This document shows positions 54,001-61,561 of a DNA stretch of 64,000 nt, one piece after another. Position 1 is the first letter of the stretch. Every line of letters begins with the position of its first letter. The translations under genes were made by a program, and so were the position numbers. The stretch is from the NCBI RefSeq assembly GCF_014651055.1, contig NZ_BMWD01000004.1, positions 27,994 to 91,993 on the forward strand, given 5' to 3'. This DNA is from Streptomyces fructofermentans (lineage in GTDB: Bacteria > Actinomycetota > Actinomycetes > Streptomycetales > Streptomycetaceae). The notes below the pieces were generated by a model. It worked only from the letters and a program-made list of their open reading frames with translations, had not been told where the DNA came from and did not search any database.

Positions 54001-54639
54001 TCAGTTCCAGTCGGAGTACGTCGTGAAACCGCCGGAGTCGGCGAGCTGCTCGGCCACGCCCTCGATGTCCTCGGGGAGCAGGCTCCACACGATGAAGTCG
54101 GTCCGCGCCTCGGCCCAGTCGCCGTCCTCGGTGCGGGTGCGCGCTATGCAGGCACCGCGCAGGACGCCCTCGCTGATGCAGCCGATCTTCTGCGCGACCT
54201 GCTGGGAGGCCGTGTTGTCGGCCGCGGTGCGCAGCTCGAGGCGTTCCAGCTTCTGGTCGCGGAAGAGCCACTGGGCGGTCGCGAGGGCCGCCTCGGAGGC
54301 GTATCCCTCGCCGCGCGCCCAGGGGGCGACGATGTACGAGAGTTCGGTGGAGCGGACGTGCCAGTTCGTCCTGCCGAGCTGGATCACGCCGACCAGGCGC
54401 TGGGTGAGGAACTCCGTGACGGCCAGGTCGAGTCCGCGTCCGGCGGTGCGCTCGGTGGGCGCGTACTCGCTGATCCAGGTCCGCGCGGAGTCCTCGGTGA
54501 AGGGCTGCGGCACGGACGTCCAGGCGACGACCTGTTCGTCGTTCATCATCTCCGTGAAGGCGGGCACGTCGTCGTCCTCGAGAGGGCGCAGCACCAACCG
54601 CTCCGTGCTCAGGGAGATGTCGGGGAAGGTGTTCGTCAT
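54001..54639 (-). CDS. GNAT N-acetyltransferase (RimJ/RimL type)
   Basis: 212 residues from an ATG at 54639, chosen over the upstream ATG at 54657 because GGAG lies in front. It begins STERLVLRPLEDDDVPAFTEMM, typical of the RimL-like class (acetyltransf_3). The acetyl-CoA loop lies in APWARGEGYASEA (about 111-123) and the motif NTASQQVAQKIG near 148-159. Substrate unknown. It lies between cobL and the methionine uptake operon and is probably independent of both. Confidence 0.88.
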   Translation of the reverse strand: MTNTFPDISLSTERLVLRPLEDDDVPAFTEMMNDEQVVAWTSVPQPFTEDSARTWISEYAPTERTAGRGLDLAVTEFLTQRLVGVIQLGRTNWHVRSTELSYIVAPWARGEGYASEAALATAQWLFRDQKLERLELRTAADNTASQQVAQKIGCISEGVLRGACIARTRTEDGDWAEARTDFIVWSLLPEDIEGVAEQLADSGGFTTYSDWN

Positions 54640-54803
54640 GCGCCGCTCCGTAACCATCAGGAACCGTCGGGCCTGCTGAACTGCCCAGCATGCAGCATGG
54701 AACCACCGAATCGCACCACGGGGCCCCCGCCCGCCGGCCCAAGTGCGCGGGAGCGGAACCGCCTTGGGAGGGCCGGGGCCACGTGAGCGCTGGTGAGACG
54801 CCG

Positions 54804-55637
54804 TCAGTCGCGCCCGACGGGCAGCACCGAGCCCTGGTACGTCTCCTCGATGAACTTCCTCACCTCGGGCGAGACCAGGAGTTCGGCGAGCTTCTCGACC
54901 CGCGGGTCGTCCTCGTCGCCCTTCCTGACGGCGAGGAGGTTCGCGTACGGGTTGTCCTTCGTGGACTCCAGGAGGACGGCGTCGTCGGCCGGGCTGAGCC
55001 CGGCGTCCTGGGCGTAGTTGTTGTTGATGACCGCGGCGGCCACGTCGTCGAGGGAGCGCGGCAGCTGGGCCGGTTCCAGCTCCTTGATCCTGAGGTGCTT
55101 CGGGTTCTCCGTGATGTCGGAGGGCGAGGCGGTGGTCCCCGCGCCCTTTCTGAGCGCGATGACGCCCTCGGAGGCGAGGAGTCGCAGGGCGCGGCCCTCG
55201 TTGGTGGTGTCGGCGGGCACCGCGACGGTGGCTCCGTCGACGAGGTCCGCGACGTCCTGGACCTTCTTCGAGTACACGCCCATGGGCGGCAGGTACGCCT
55301 TCACCACCGGGACCAGGCTGCCGCCGGTGGACCGGTTGAAGTCGTCGAGGAACGGCTCGTTCTGGTAGAGGTTCGCGTCCAGCGAGCCCTCCTGGAGAGC
55401 GGTGTTCGGCAGGACGTAGTCCGTGAACTCCTTGATCTCCAGGTCCAGTCCGTGCTCGGCGGCGAGGTCCTTCTCGATGAAGGAGAGGACCTCGCCGGCC
55501 GGGACGGCGGTGGCGCCGACGACGAGGGCGCCACCGCCGTCACCTCCGCCGTCCGTCGCGGAGCCGGAGCCGCACGCGGTGAGCCCGAGCCCCAGGGCGA
55601 TGGCGGCCGCGGAGGCGGAGAGTACGGGCCTGCGCAC
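54804..55637 (-). CDS. metQ: Methionine-binding lipoprotein MetQ, copy 2
   Basis: 277 residues, GTG start. A lipobox LTACG gives lipid attachment at C22, followed by a Gly-rich linker. The NlpA/MetQ fold is clear: VVGATAVPAGEVLSFIE, VPADTTNEGRAL and the conserved NNNYAQDAGLSPADDAV. It is the last gene of metN-metI-metQ-metQ and is 32 bases downstream of its paralogue, from which it differs widely in sequence. It binds methionine, or possibly a related ligand, outside the membrane for MetNI. Confidence 0.9.
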   Translation of the reverse strand: MRRPVLSASAAAIALGLGLTACGSGSATDGGGDGGGALVVGATAVPAGEVLSFIEKDLAAEHGLDLEIKEFTDYVLPNTALQEGSLDANLYQNEPFLDDFNRSTGGSLVPVVKAYLPPMGVYSKKVQDVADLVDGATVAVPADTTNEGRALRLLASEGVIALRKGAGTTASPSDITENPKHLRIKELEPAQLPRSLDDVAAAVINNNYAQDAGLSPADDAVLLESTKDNPYANLLAVRKGDEDDPRVEKLAELLVSPEVRKFIEETYQGSVLPVGRD

Positions 55638-55669
55638 GGGTGGCGGTCCTTGTCCGTGGGAGGGGCGGG

Positions 55670-56497
55670 TCAGAACGACGCGACGACGGAGCCGGCGTAC
55701 GTGTCCTCGATGAACTTCTTGACCTCGTCCGAGGTGAGGAGCTTCGCCAGCTTCTTGACGCGCGGGTCGTTCTCGTTGCCCTCCTTGACCGCCAGGAAGT
55801 TGCCGTACGGGTTGTCCGTCGCGGACTCCAGGACCAGGGCGTCCTCGGCGGGCTTGAGGTCGGACTCGATCGCGTAGTTGCCGTTGATCACCGCGGCGTC
55901 GACGTCGTCGAGGGAGCGGGGCGTCTGGGCCGCCTCCAGCTCCTTGAACTCGAGCTTCTTCGGGTTCTTGACGATGTCGGCGGGGGTCGCCTCGTTGCCC
56001 ACGCCCTCCTTCAGCGTGATGATTCCGTTGGCGTCGAGCAGCTTGAGCGCCCGCGCCTCGTTGACCGTGTCGTTCGGGACGGCGATCGTGGCACCGCTCT
56101 TCAGGTCACCGACCTTCTCGGCCTTGTTCGAGTACAGGCCGAGCGGCTCCAGGTGGACCGTGACGACGGGCACGATGTGGGTGCCCTTCTTCTTGTTGAA
56201 GTCGTCGAGGTACGGCTGGTTCTGGAAGTAGTTGGCGTCCACGGACCCGTCCTCGGTCGCCGTGTTCGGCGTGACGTAGTCGGTGAACTCCTTCACCTCC
56301 AGGTCGAGGCCGGCGTCCTTCGCGAGGTTGTCCTTGACGAAGTCGAGGATCTCGGCGTGCGGGACCGGGCTGGCGGCGACGACCAGCGGGCCGCTGGTGT
56401 CCGAGCCCTTGTCATCCTCCGCGCCGCAGGCGGTGAGGCCCAGGGTGAGGGCTCCGGCGGCGAGGACGGCAGTGGTGATCTTGGCGGTGTTACGCAC
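55670..56497 (-). CDS. metQ: Methionine-binding lipoprotein MetQ, copy 1
   Basis: 275 residues, GTG start, lipobox LTACG with C24. MetQ motifs VVAASPVPHAEILDFVKDNL, VPNDTVNEARAL and NGNYAIESDLKPAEDAL match the adjacent copy. It is third in metN-metI-metQ-metQ, 112 bases after metI. Presence of two binding proteins for one permease suggests two ligand preferences, such as L- and D-methionine or sulfoxides. This is inferred, not seen. Confidence 0.92.
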   Translation of the reverse strand: MRNTAKITTAVLAAGALTLGLTACGAEDDKGSDTSGPLVVAASPVPHAEILDFVKDNLAKDAGLDLEVKEFTDYVTPNTATEDGSVDANYFQNQPYLDDFNKKKGTHIVPVVTVHLEPLGLYSNKAEKVGDLKSGATIAVPNDTVNEARALKLLDANGIITLKEGVGNEATPADIVKNPKKLEFKELEAAQTPRSLDDVDAAVINGNYAIESDLKPAEDALVLESATDNPYGNFLAVKEGNENDPRVKKLAKLLTSDEVKKFIEDTYAGSVVASF

Positions 56498-56609
56498 GAA
56501 AAGTGCCTTTCCTTAAGGGTGGAGCGCCCCCGCGAAGGGTGTGCGGGGGAAAGGTGGGGAGAACAGGTGGACCGCGGAACGGGGGAACCGCGGGGTGTGC
56601 GGGCGGGCG

Positions 56610-57347
56610 TCAGGCGACCGTGTCGACGTCCGCCGCGAGCGGCTTCTTCGCCTTGAGCAGCCGCAGCCGGGGCGCGGGACCGGAGCGGCCACCGCGGCGG
56701 TCCAGGCTGCGGGCCGCGTAGTCGCCGGCGAACTGGATCGCGGAGATGACCACGGCCAGGATGCCGACGATGATCCACATCAGCTCGGTCTCGAAGCGCT
56801 GGTAGCCGTAGCGGATGGCCAGGTCGCCGAGGCCTCCGGCGCCGACGGTGCCGGCCATCGCGGAGTAGCCGATGAGCGCGACGATCGTGGTCGTGGTGCT
56901 GGAGATCAGCGACGGCAGCGACTCGGGCACGAGGACCTTGCGGACCACGGTCCAGACGTTGCCGCCCATCGACTGCACGGCCTCCACGAGCCCGCCGTCC
57001 ACTTCGCGGACGGCCGTCTCGACCAGCCGCGCGAAGAAGGGGATCGCGCCGATCGCGAGCGGCACGATGGCCGCCTCACGCCCGATGGTGGTGCCGGTGA
57101 TCCAACGGGTGAAGCCCATCAGCGCGACCATCAGGATGATGAACGGCATCGAGCGCGCCACGTTCACGATCTGCCCGATGACACGGTTGGCGAGGACGTT
57201 CTGCAGCAGGCCGCCGCGGTCCGTGAGGACCAGCAGGACACCGAGCGGAAGGCCGCCGACGATCGCGATGAGGGTGGACCAGCCGACCATGTAGAGCGTG
57301 TTCCAACACTCCTCGGACAGCAGGGGCTGCATCTCGGACCAGGTCAC
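56610..57347 (-). CDS. metI: Methionine ABC transporter permease MetI
   Basis: 245 residues from a GTG at 57347 that overlaps the metN stop (GTGA). There are five membrane helices with the EAA-like loop VEAVQSMGGNVWTVVRKVLVP (about 129-149). The motif PFIILMVALMGFTRWITGT is typical of MetI. The 30-residue C-terminal tail is basic and cytoplasmic. It forms the homodimeric channel for MetN. Confidence 0.94.
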   Translation of the reverse strand: MTWSEMQPLLSEECWNTLYMVGWSTLIAIVGGLPLGVLLVLTDRGGLLQNVLANRVIGQIVNVARSMPFIILMVALMGFTRWITGTTIGREAAIVPLAIGAIPFFARLVETAVREVDGGLVEAVQSMGGNVWTVVRKVLVPESLPSLISSTTTTIVALIGYSAMAGTVGAGGLGDLAIRYGYQRFETELMWIIVGILAVVISAIQFAGDYAARSLDRRGGRSGPAPRLRLLKAKKPLAADVDTVA

Positions 57348-58402
57348 TTGGCACCGTCCTTCACCAGCACGCGCGCCTCGGCCGCGGCTCCCACGAGCTC
57401 GATCTGCAGGCCCTGCTCGCGCAGGAAGCCGATCGGCACGACGTTGTCCTCGTAGCGTCCGGGCAGTTCGATCCGCATCCGGCCGACCTGCCTGCCCGCG
57501 ACGGTGTCCATCGCGGCGCCCAGGATCGAGATGTCGATGTTGTACGTCCGGGACAGCTGCGAGATCACCGGCCGGGTCGCCGCGTCGCCGTGGAAGGTGA
57601 CGTCGATGACCGTGCGGTCCTCGGCCGAGGCGTCGCCGCCCACCGGGAACAGCGCGGCGGCCAACTCCGAGCCCGGGGTGGCCAGCAGGTCGCTGACCGT
57701 GCCCGACTCGACGATGCGGCCGTTCTCCATGAGAGCGGCCGAGTCGCACACGCTCTTCACCACGTCCATCTCGTGCGTGATGAGCAGCACCGTCAGGCCG
57801 AGCTGCCGGTTCAGGTCGCGCAGCAGCTGGAGGATGGAGCGGGTGGTCTCCGGGTCGAGCGCGCTGGTCGCCTCGTCCGAGAGGAGCACCTTCGGGTCCC
57901 CGGCCAGGGCGCGGGCGATGCCGACGCGCTGCTTCTGGCCGCCGGAGAGCTGGGCGGGGTAGGACTTCGCCTTGTCGGCGAGACCGACCAGGTCGAGCAG
58001 CGCCAACGCCTTGCGGGAACGTTCCTTCCCTGATGTGCCGAGGATTTCCAGCGGCAGCTCGACGTTGTCCTGGACCGTGCGCGAGGACACCAGGTTGAAG
58101 TGCTGGAAGACCATCCCGATGCGGCTGCGCGCCGCCCGCAGGTCCCGGCCGGCCCGCGGGCCTCGTCCGGCCAGCGCCGTCAGGTCCTGTCCCGCGACCG
58201 TCACGGTGCCTGCCGTGGGGCGCTCGAGGAGGTTGACGCAGCGGATGAGGGAGGACTTGCCGGCGCCGGACTGGCCGATGACGCCGTACACCTCGCCTTC
58301 GCGGACATGCAGGTCGACGCCGTCTAGGGCGGTGACCTCACGGCCGCGCGAACGGTAGACCTTCGTCAGGCCCGATGTCGTGATCACTGGGGATTCCGTC
58401 AC
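57344..58402 (-). CDS. metN: Methionine ABC transporter ATP-binding protein MetN
   Basis: 352 residues from a GTG at 58402. A second in-frame GTG at 58387 is an equally possible start, and neither has a strong ribosome site. Walker A is GQSGAGKSS (about 43-51), the signature LSGGQKQR (about 152-159), Walker B VLLSDEATSALD, and a C-terminal NIL domain (about 265-345, VISQLSRTYNIDISILG) allosterically senses methionine. First gene of the uptake operon. A short Cys/Met-rich leader ORF and hairpins lie in the 280-base leader. Confidence 0.94.
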   Translation of the reverse strand: MTESPVITTSGLTKVYRSRGREVTALDGVDLHVREGEVYGVIGQSGAGKSSLIRCVNLLERPTAGTVTVAGQDLTALAGRGPRAGRDLRAARSRIGMVFQHFNLVSSRTVQDNVELPLEILGTSGKERSRKALALLDLVGLADKAKSYPAQLSGGQKQRVGIARALAGDPKVLLSDEATSALDPETTRSILQLLRDLNRQLGLTVLLITHEMDVVKSVCDSAALMENGRIVESGTVSDLLATPGSELAAALFPVGGDASAEDRTVIDVTFHGDAATRPVISQLSRTYNIDISILGAAMDTVAGRQVGRMRIELPGRYEDNVVPIGFLREQGLQIELVGAAAEARVLVKDGAK

Positions 58403-58519
58403 TGTCGAGTGCAGGGCGTGGATGTGCCCGGGCACGGGTGCATTCGGTCGGAACGCGGCACGGTTCTCGCTGTGGCGATGGAACCGGGGGAGAACGTGTG
58501 CGCGGGGCGGGCTCAGTCG

Positions 58520-58538
58520 CGTACGCAAACGGCGTACG
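58520..58538 (-). promoter_or_regulatory. Hairpin in metN leader, possible attenuator element
   Basis: 7-bp perfect inverted repeat CGTACGC / GCGTACG with loop AAACG, placed between the leader peptide stop and metN. Other partial pairings exist in the same leader (GTTCTC...GAGAAC at about 58463-58498). They could form alternative structures, but no pairing has been modelled. Confidence 0.35.
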
Positions 58539-58595
58539 GGCGGACGTGAGCGCTCTCGCTTCGGGGCGCGAGGCCGTGAGTGGTGCGGGGGCCCT

Positions 58596-58640
58596 CTAGC
58601 AGGCGCACATTCGACACATACAGCGAGCACCGGGCGTCAT
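58596..58640 (-). CDS. Putative Cys/Met-rich leader peptide upstream of metNIQ
   Basis: A 14-residue frame MTPGARCMCRMCAC ends in a run of six Cys/Met codons among the last eight (C, M, C, R, M, C, A, C). Its ATG at 58640 has GAGG 5 bases upstream. An in-frame ATG at 58682 would give 28 residues (MTTTSSRILATEAT added) but lacks a ribosome site. The stop is about 195 bases before metN. A run of regulatory codons before a sulfur amino-acid transporter is the classical layout of ribosome-stalling attenuation leaders. Actinobacterial Cys-rich leaders before sulfur genes are known. I do not know one for metN. Confidence 0.6.
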   Translation of the reverse strand: MTPGARCMCRMCAC

Positions 58641-58686
58641 GGTCGCCTCGGTCGCAAGGATGCGGCTGCTCGTCGTGGTCATGGGA

Positions 58687-58692
58687 AAAGTA
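58687..58692 (-). promoter_or_regulatory. Candidate -10 of the metN leader transcript
   Basis: TACTTT on the minus strand (within GCTTTACTTTTCCC), an AT-rich island that would start transcription near 58680 and leave a 40-nt leader before the 58640 ATG. No good -35 is seen. Confidence 0.4.
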
Positions 58693-58718
58693 AAGCAGAC
58701 GTTCACACCTGAACAGGA

Positions 58719-58745
58719 ACCGCTGTCCGCATGGCGGACAGCGGT
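58719..58745 (-). terminator. Terminator of the HAD phosphatase gene
   Basis: 12-bp perfect inverted repeat ACCGCTGTCCGC / GCGGACAGCGGT with loop ATG, 9 bases past the stop codon. It separates the HAD gene from the metN transcription unit. Confidence 0.8.
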
Positions 58746-58754
58746 GGACGCGGC

Positions 58755-59402
58755 TCAGTCCCCGACGGTGAGTTCCACTCCCCCGTCGGTGGCCAGTGCC
58801 GACACGGCCGACAGGTCCCCGACGACGACGTCCGCGCGCAGCTCGTCGGCACGGTGGGTTGTGGCCAACGCCACGGTGGTCATGCCCGCGGCCCGGCCGG
58901 CCCGGAGCCCGGCGGGCGCGTCCTCGAAGACGACGCAGCGGGACGGGTCCACGCCCAGCATGCGGGCGGCGAGCAGGAAGGGCTCGGGGTCGGGCTTGCC
59001 GCGCGTGATGTCGTCCGCGGCGATCAGCGTCTTGGGGTGGATGCCCACCTCGCCGAGGCGCGCCTCGGCGAGCCGGCGGGTGGCGGAGGTCACGACGGCC
59101 CAGCGGTCGGCGGGCACGGAGTCGAGGAGCGCCCTCGTGCCGGGCAGCAGGTGGACGCCGCCCGCGACGTCCTCGACCTCCAGCCGCTCGATGCGCGCGA
59201 CCGCTTCGGCGACGCGGTCGGCGGGCAGCAGGTCGGCGGCTATCTCGGCGGCCGTGCGGCCGTGCAGCTCGACGCGGGCGAAGTCCTCGGCCGTGATCCC
59301 GTACTCCTGCGCCCAGCGGGTCCAGCAGCGGTACACCGACTCCAGGGACGAGACGAGGGTTCCGTCGTTGTCGAACAGCAGGGCTTCGGCTCGGATCTTC
59401 AT
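58755..59402 (-). CDS. HAD-IA family phosphatase
   Basis: 215 residues, ATG start. The HAD motif I DNDGT (D11, D13) has the nucleophile and acid. Motif II (VVTSATRR) is near residue 102, K136 (GKPDPEPF) and the DDxx-like end EDAPAGLRAGRAAGM are present. The cap domain fits beta-phosphoglucomutase-like sugar phosphatases (YfbT type). Substrate is unknown, probably a small phosphorylated sugar. It is divergent from the small membrane protein gene. Confidence 0.9.
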   Translation of the reverse strand: MKIRAEALLFDNDGTLVSSLESVYRCWTRWAQEYGITAEDFARVELHGRTAAEIAADLLPADRVAEAVARIERLEVEDVAGGVHLLPGTRALLDSVPADRWAVVTSATRRLAEARLGEVGIHPKTLIAADDITRGKPDPEPFLLAARMLGVDPSRCVVFEDAPAGLRAGRAAGMTTVALATTHRADELRADVVVGDLSAVSALATDGGVELTVGD

Positions 59403-59471
59403 GTCACCGACCCTACGGGGCACCCCGGGGGCGACCTCACCGGGCCATTTGGCCCGTAATAGGGTCGCCGC

Positions 59472-59831
59472 ATGCTTGTAGCCCTGACGGTCGCGACCGC
59501 CGTCGCCGCGCTCGTGCTCGCCGCCTGGTGCGGCTGGGCCGCCTACCGCGACGAGCCGACGAAGGACTGGCACTTCATCGGCATGGCCGTGGTGTCGCTG
59601 CTCGCGCTGGTCCAGCTCGTGGTGGGGATCGTGCAACTGGCGCGCGGGGAGGACCCGGAGCAGGGCACGACGATCTTCGTGGCGTATCTGATCGGCGCCT
59701 TCGCCTGCGTTCCCGCCGTGGCCTTCATGTCGCTGGCCGAGCGCACCCGCTGGGGCTCCGCCACCGTCGCGGCCGGCGGTGTGGTGCTCGCCGTGCTCCA
59801 GGTGCGGCTCTACGACATCTGGGGAGGCTGA
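59472..59831 (+). CDS. Small membrane protein (three to four helices)
   Basis: 119 residues. The start has no Shine-Dalgarno site, but TAGGGT ends 6 bases upstream of the ATG, consistent with a leaderless transcript. The first helix is MLVALTVATAVAALVLAAWCGW. Two or three more span the rest. No family recognised. The next gene begins one base after the stop codon, so the two form an operon. Confidence 0.8.
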   Translation: MLVALTVATAVAALVLAAWCGWAAYRDEPTKDWHFIGMAVVSLLALVQLVVGIVQLARGEDPEQGTTIFVAYLIGAFACVPAVAFMSLAERTRWGSATVAAGGVVLAVLQVRLYDIWGG

Positions 59832-59832
59832 C

Positions 59833-60309
59833 ATGGCGGTCGACGGGAAGTCCCGGCGGACCCGGCTCATCGGCGGTCCGGGGATCCTGCTGGTCTGGCT
59901 GTACGGCGTGATGGTCGTCGGCGCGGTCTCCCGCTCGGCGGTGCAGATCGCAACGGAGTTCGACAAGGCGCCGCTCGCCTACTCGCTGTCCGCGGTGGCC
60001 GGACTCGTCTACGGCTTCATCACGTACTCGCTCGTGCGGGGCGGCGAACGGGCCCGCAGGGCGGCGCTGGTGTGCTGCGCCGCCGAGCTGGCGGGCGTGC
60101 TGATCGTGGGCACCTGGACGCTGGTGGAGCCCTCGGCCTTCCCCGACGCCACGGTCTGGTCGGACTACGGCATGGGCTACCTGTTCATTCCGGTGCTGCT
60201 GCCGGTGACGGCGATGTTCTGGCTGCGCGGGGCGCGGGCCCGGACCGCCGGCGCGGAGCGCGGCACCGCTCCCGGTCGGCGCGACCCGGCGGCCGAGCCG
60301 GACGCCTAG
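59833..60309 (+). CDS. Membrane protein, partner of the preceding gene
   Basis: 158 residues from an ATG at 59833, with GGGGAGG 5 bases upstream. Four membrane helices are likely (VWLYGVMVVGAVSR, LAYSLSAVAGLVYGFITYSL, AALVCCAAELAGVLIVGTW, YLFIPVLLPVTAMFWL) with a polar tail. The one-base gap to the upstream gene implies joint translation. Function unknown. It is tail-to-tail with a GNAT gene. Confidence 0.82.
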   Translation: MAVDGKSRRTRLIGGPGILLVWLYGVMVVGAVSRSAVQIATEFDKAPLAYSLSAVAGLVYGFITYSLVRGGERARRAALVCCAAELAGVLIVGTWTLVEPSAFPDATVWSDYGMGYLFIPVLLPVTAMFWLRGARARTAGAERGTAPGRRDPAAEPDA

Positions 60310-60382
60310 GGCGCGTCCGGCTCCGCGCGGGCCCCGTCCGCCGCGCTCGGCGAAGCATCCGACAGGCCTCGGACAAGCAGGG

Positions 60383-60886
60383 TCAGGCGCTGGCCGCGAA
60401 GGCGCCCGCGCGGGCGTCCTTCACGAGGGTCACCAGGCTCAGCCGCTCGTCCACGCGCTCCGTGGACACCCGCTCGTAGCCGTGCTTCCTGTACAGCCGC
60501 AGGTTGTGCTCGCTGCGGTGGCCGGAGAAGAGTTGGAAGGACTTGGCCGCGCCGCCCTCGGTGAGCCGTGCCTCGATGGCGTCCAGCAGGCGTCCGCCCA
60601 GACCGTGGCGCTGCATCCGCGGGTGCACGATCAGCTTGCCGATGCGGGCGGTCCCGTCGGCGTCCACCGTCGCCCGCACCGAGGCCACCACCTCCTCGCG
60701 GAGGCGGGCCACCAGTACGGTGCCGCCCGCGAGTTCCTCCTTGAGGGAGTCCAGGGACTGGGTGAGCGGCTCGATGCTGTAGTCGCCGTACAGCTCGGCC
60801 TCGGACTGGTAGCAGAGGAACTGCAGTTTGAGGATCTGTTCGGCGTCCTGCACGGTCGCCGCCGAGATGGTCACGCTCATGCCCAT
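60383..60886 (-). CDS. GNAT N-acetyltransferase
   Basis: 167 residues from an ATG at 60886, with GGGAGG 9 bases upstream. In-frame ATGs at 60880 and 60907 exist. The fold is clear from VSVTISAATVQDAEQILKLQ-like N-terminus, IVHPRMQRHGLGGRLLDAIE (about 93-112) for acetyl-CoA binding and NLRLYRKHGYE (about 132-142). Substrate unknown. It lies on the same strand as the sigma-like gene. Confidence 0.88.
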   Translation of the reverse strand: MGMSVTISAATVQDAEQILKLQFLCYQSEAELYGDYSIEPLTQSLDSLKEELAGGTVLVARLREEVVASVRATVDADGTARIGKLIVHPRMQRHGLGGRLLDAIEARLTEGGAAKSFQLFSGHRSEHNLRLYRKHGYERVSTERVDERLSLVTLVKDARAGAFAASA

Positions 60887-60931
60887 GTGTGCATGCCTCC
60901 CGCTCACCTGTTGGCCGGTTGTCCCTCACTC

Positions 60932-61438
60932 CTATCCCCGTGGTTCGCGGGCCGCAACCTCCGAGGTCAGCATTCGGCGCAGACATCCCAGGCATCTGGA
61001 ACGTTCCGGACCAAGACTGCCCTGTGAGATACCCAACTCGCCTGCGATCTCCCGGTACGTGAGGTCCTGCGGGGAGAGCAGCGCCGCCAGCAGTCCGGGG
61101 CAGCGCCCGGGCAGCCGGCGCACGGCGGAGTGCAGTGCGCGGCGGCGGGCGGCGGCCAGCGCGAGCTGCTCGGGACCCCGCCCGCTGTCGTCGGCCGGAT
61201 CGGATCCGTACGGCTGCTCGATGTGCGCGGTGTGCCGGGTGCGGCGCGCCTCGGAGCGGACGGCGCCGCGCAGCCAGGCGGCCGGGTCGGCGGGCGGACC
61301 CTCCGTGCCGAGGCGTTCCAGGAGGCGTACCCAGACCGCCTGTTCCAGGTCGCCCGCCTCGGTCCCGGACGCGTGGGCCTCCGCGGAGGCCTCGGCGACG
61401 AGCAGCGGACGCAGGGCGGCAACCATGTCGTGGGTCAT
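60932..61438 (-). CDS. Sigma-70-like (ECF-type) protein with degenerate region 2
   Basis: 168 residues from an ATG at 61438. A GTG at 61447 is an alternative, and neither has a good ribosome site. The region-2-like part (DLEQAVWVRLLERLG, WLRGAVRSEARR) and the region 4 helix-turn-helix (LTYREIAGELGISQGSLGPERSRCLGCLRRML, about 128-160) follow the ECF sigma pattern. Region 2 is short and weakly conserved. It ends in a Cys pair (CLGC) in region 4. No anti-sigma gene is adjacent. A regulator role is likely, true sigma activity is uncertain. Confidence 0.78.
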   Translation of the reverse strand: MTHDMVAALRPLLVAEASAEAHASGTEAGDLEQAVWVRLLERLGTEGPPADPAAWLRGAVRSEARRTRHTAHIEQPYGSDPADDSGRGPEQLALAAARRRALHSAVRRLPGRCPGLLAALLSPQDLTYREIAGELGISQGSLGPERSRCLGCLRRMLTSEVAAREPRG

Positions 61439-61561
61439 GTGCGGCACGACGCGGCCGCCCCGGCGCGAGGTTGCCGGGGCGGCCCGCTGTCACTCCAACC
61501 GGGGCCCGGGGCGCAGCCGTTGACGGCCGGGCCGGCCCGCGGGCCGGCCGGCCCGATCGGC

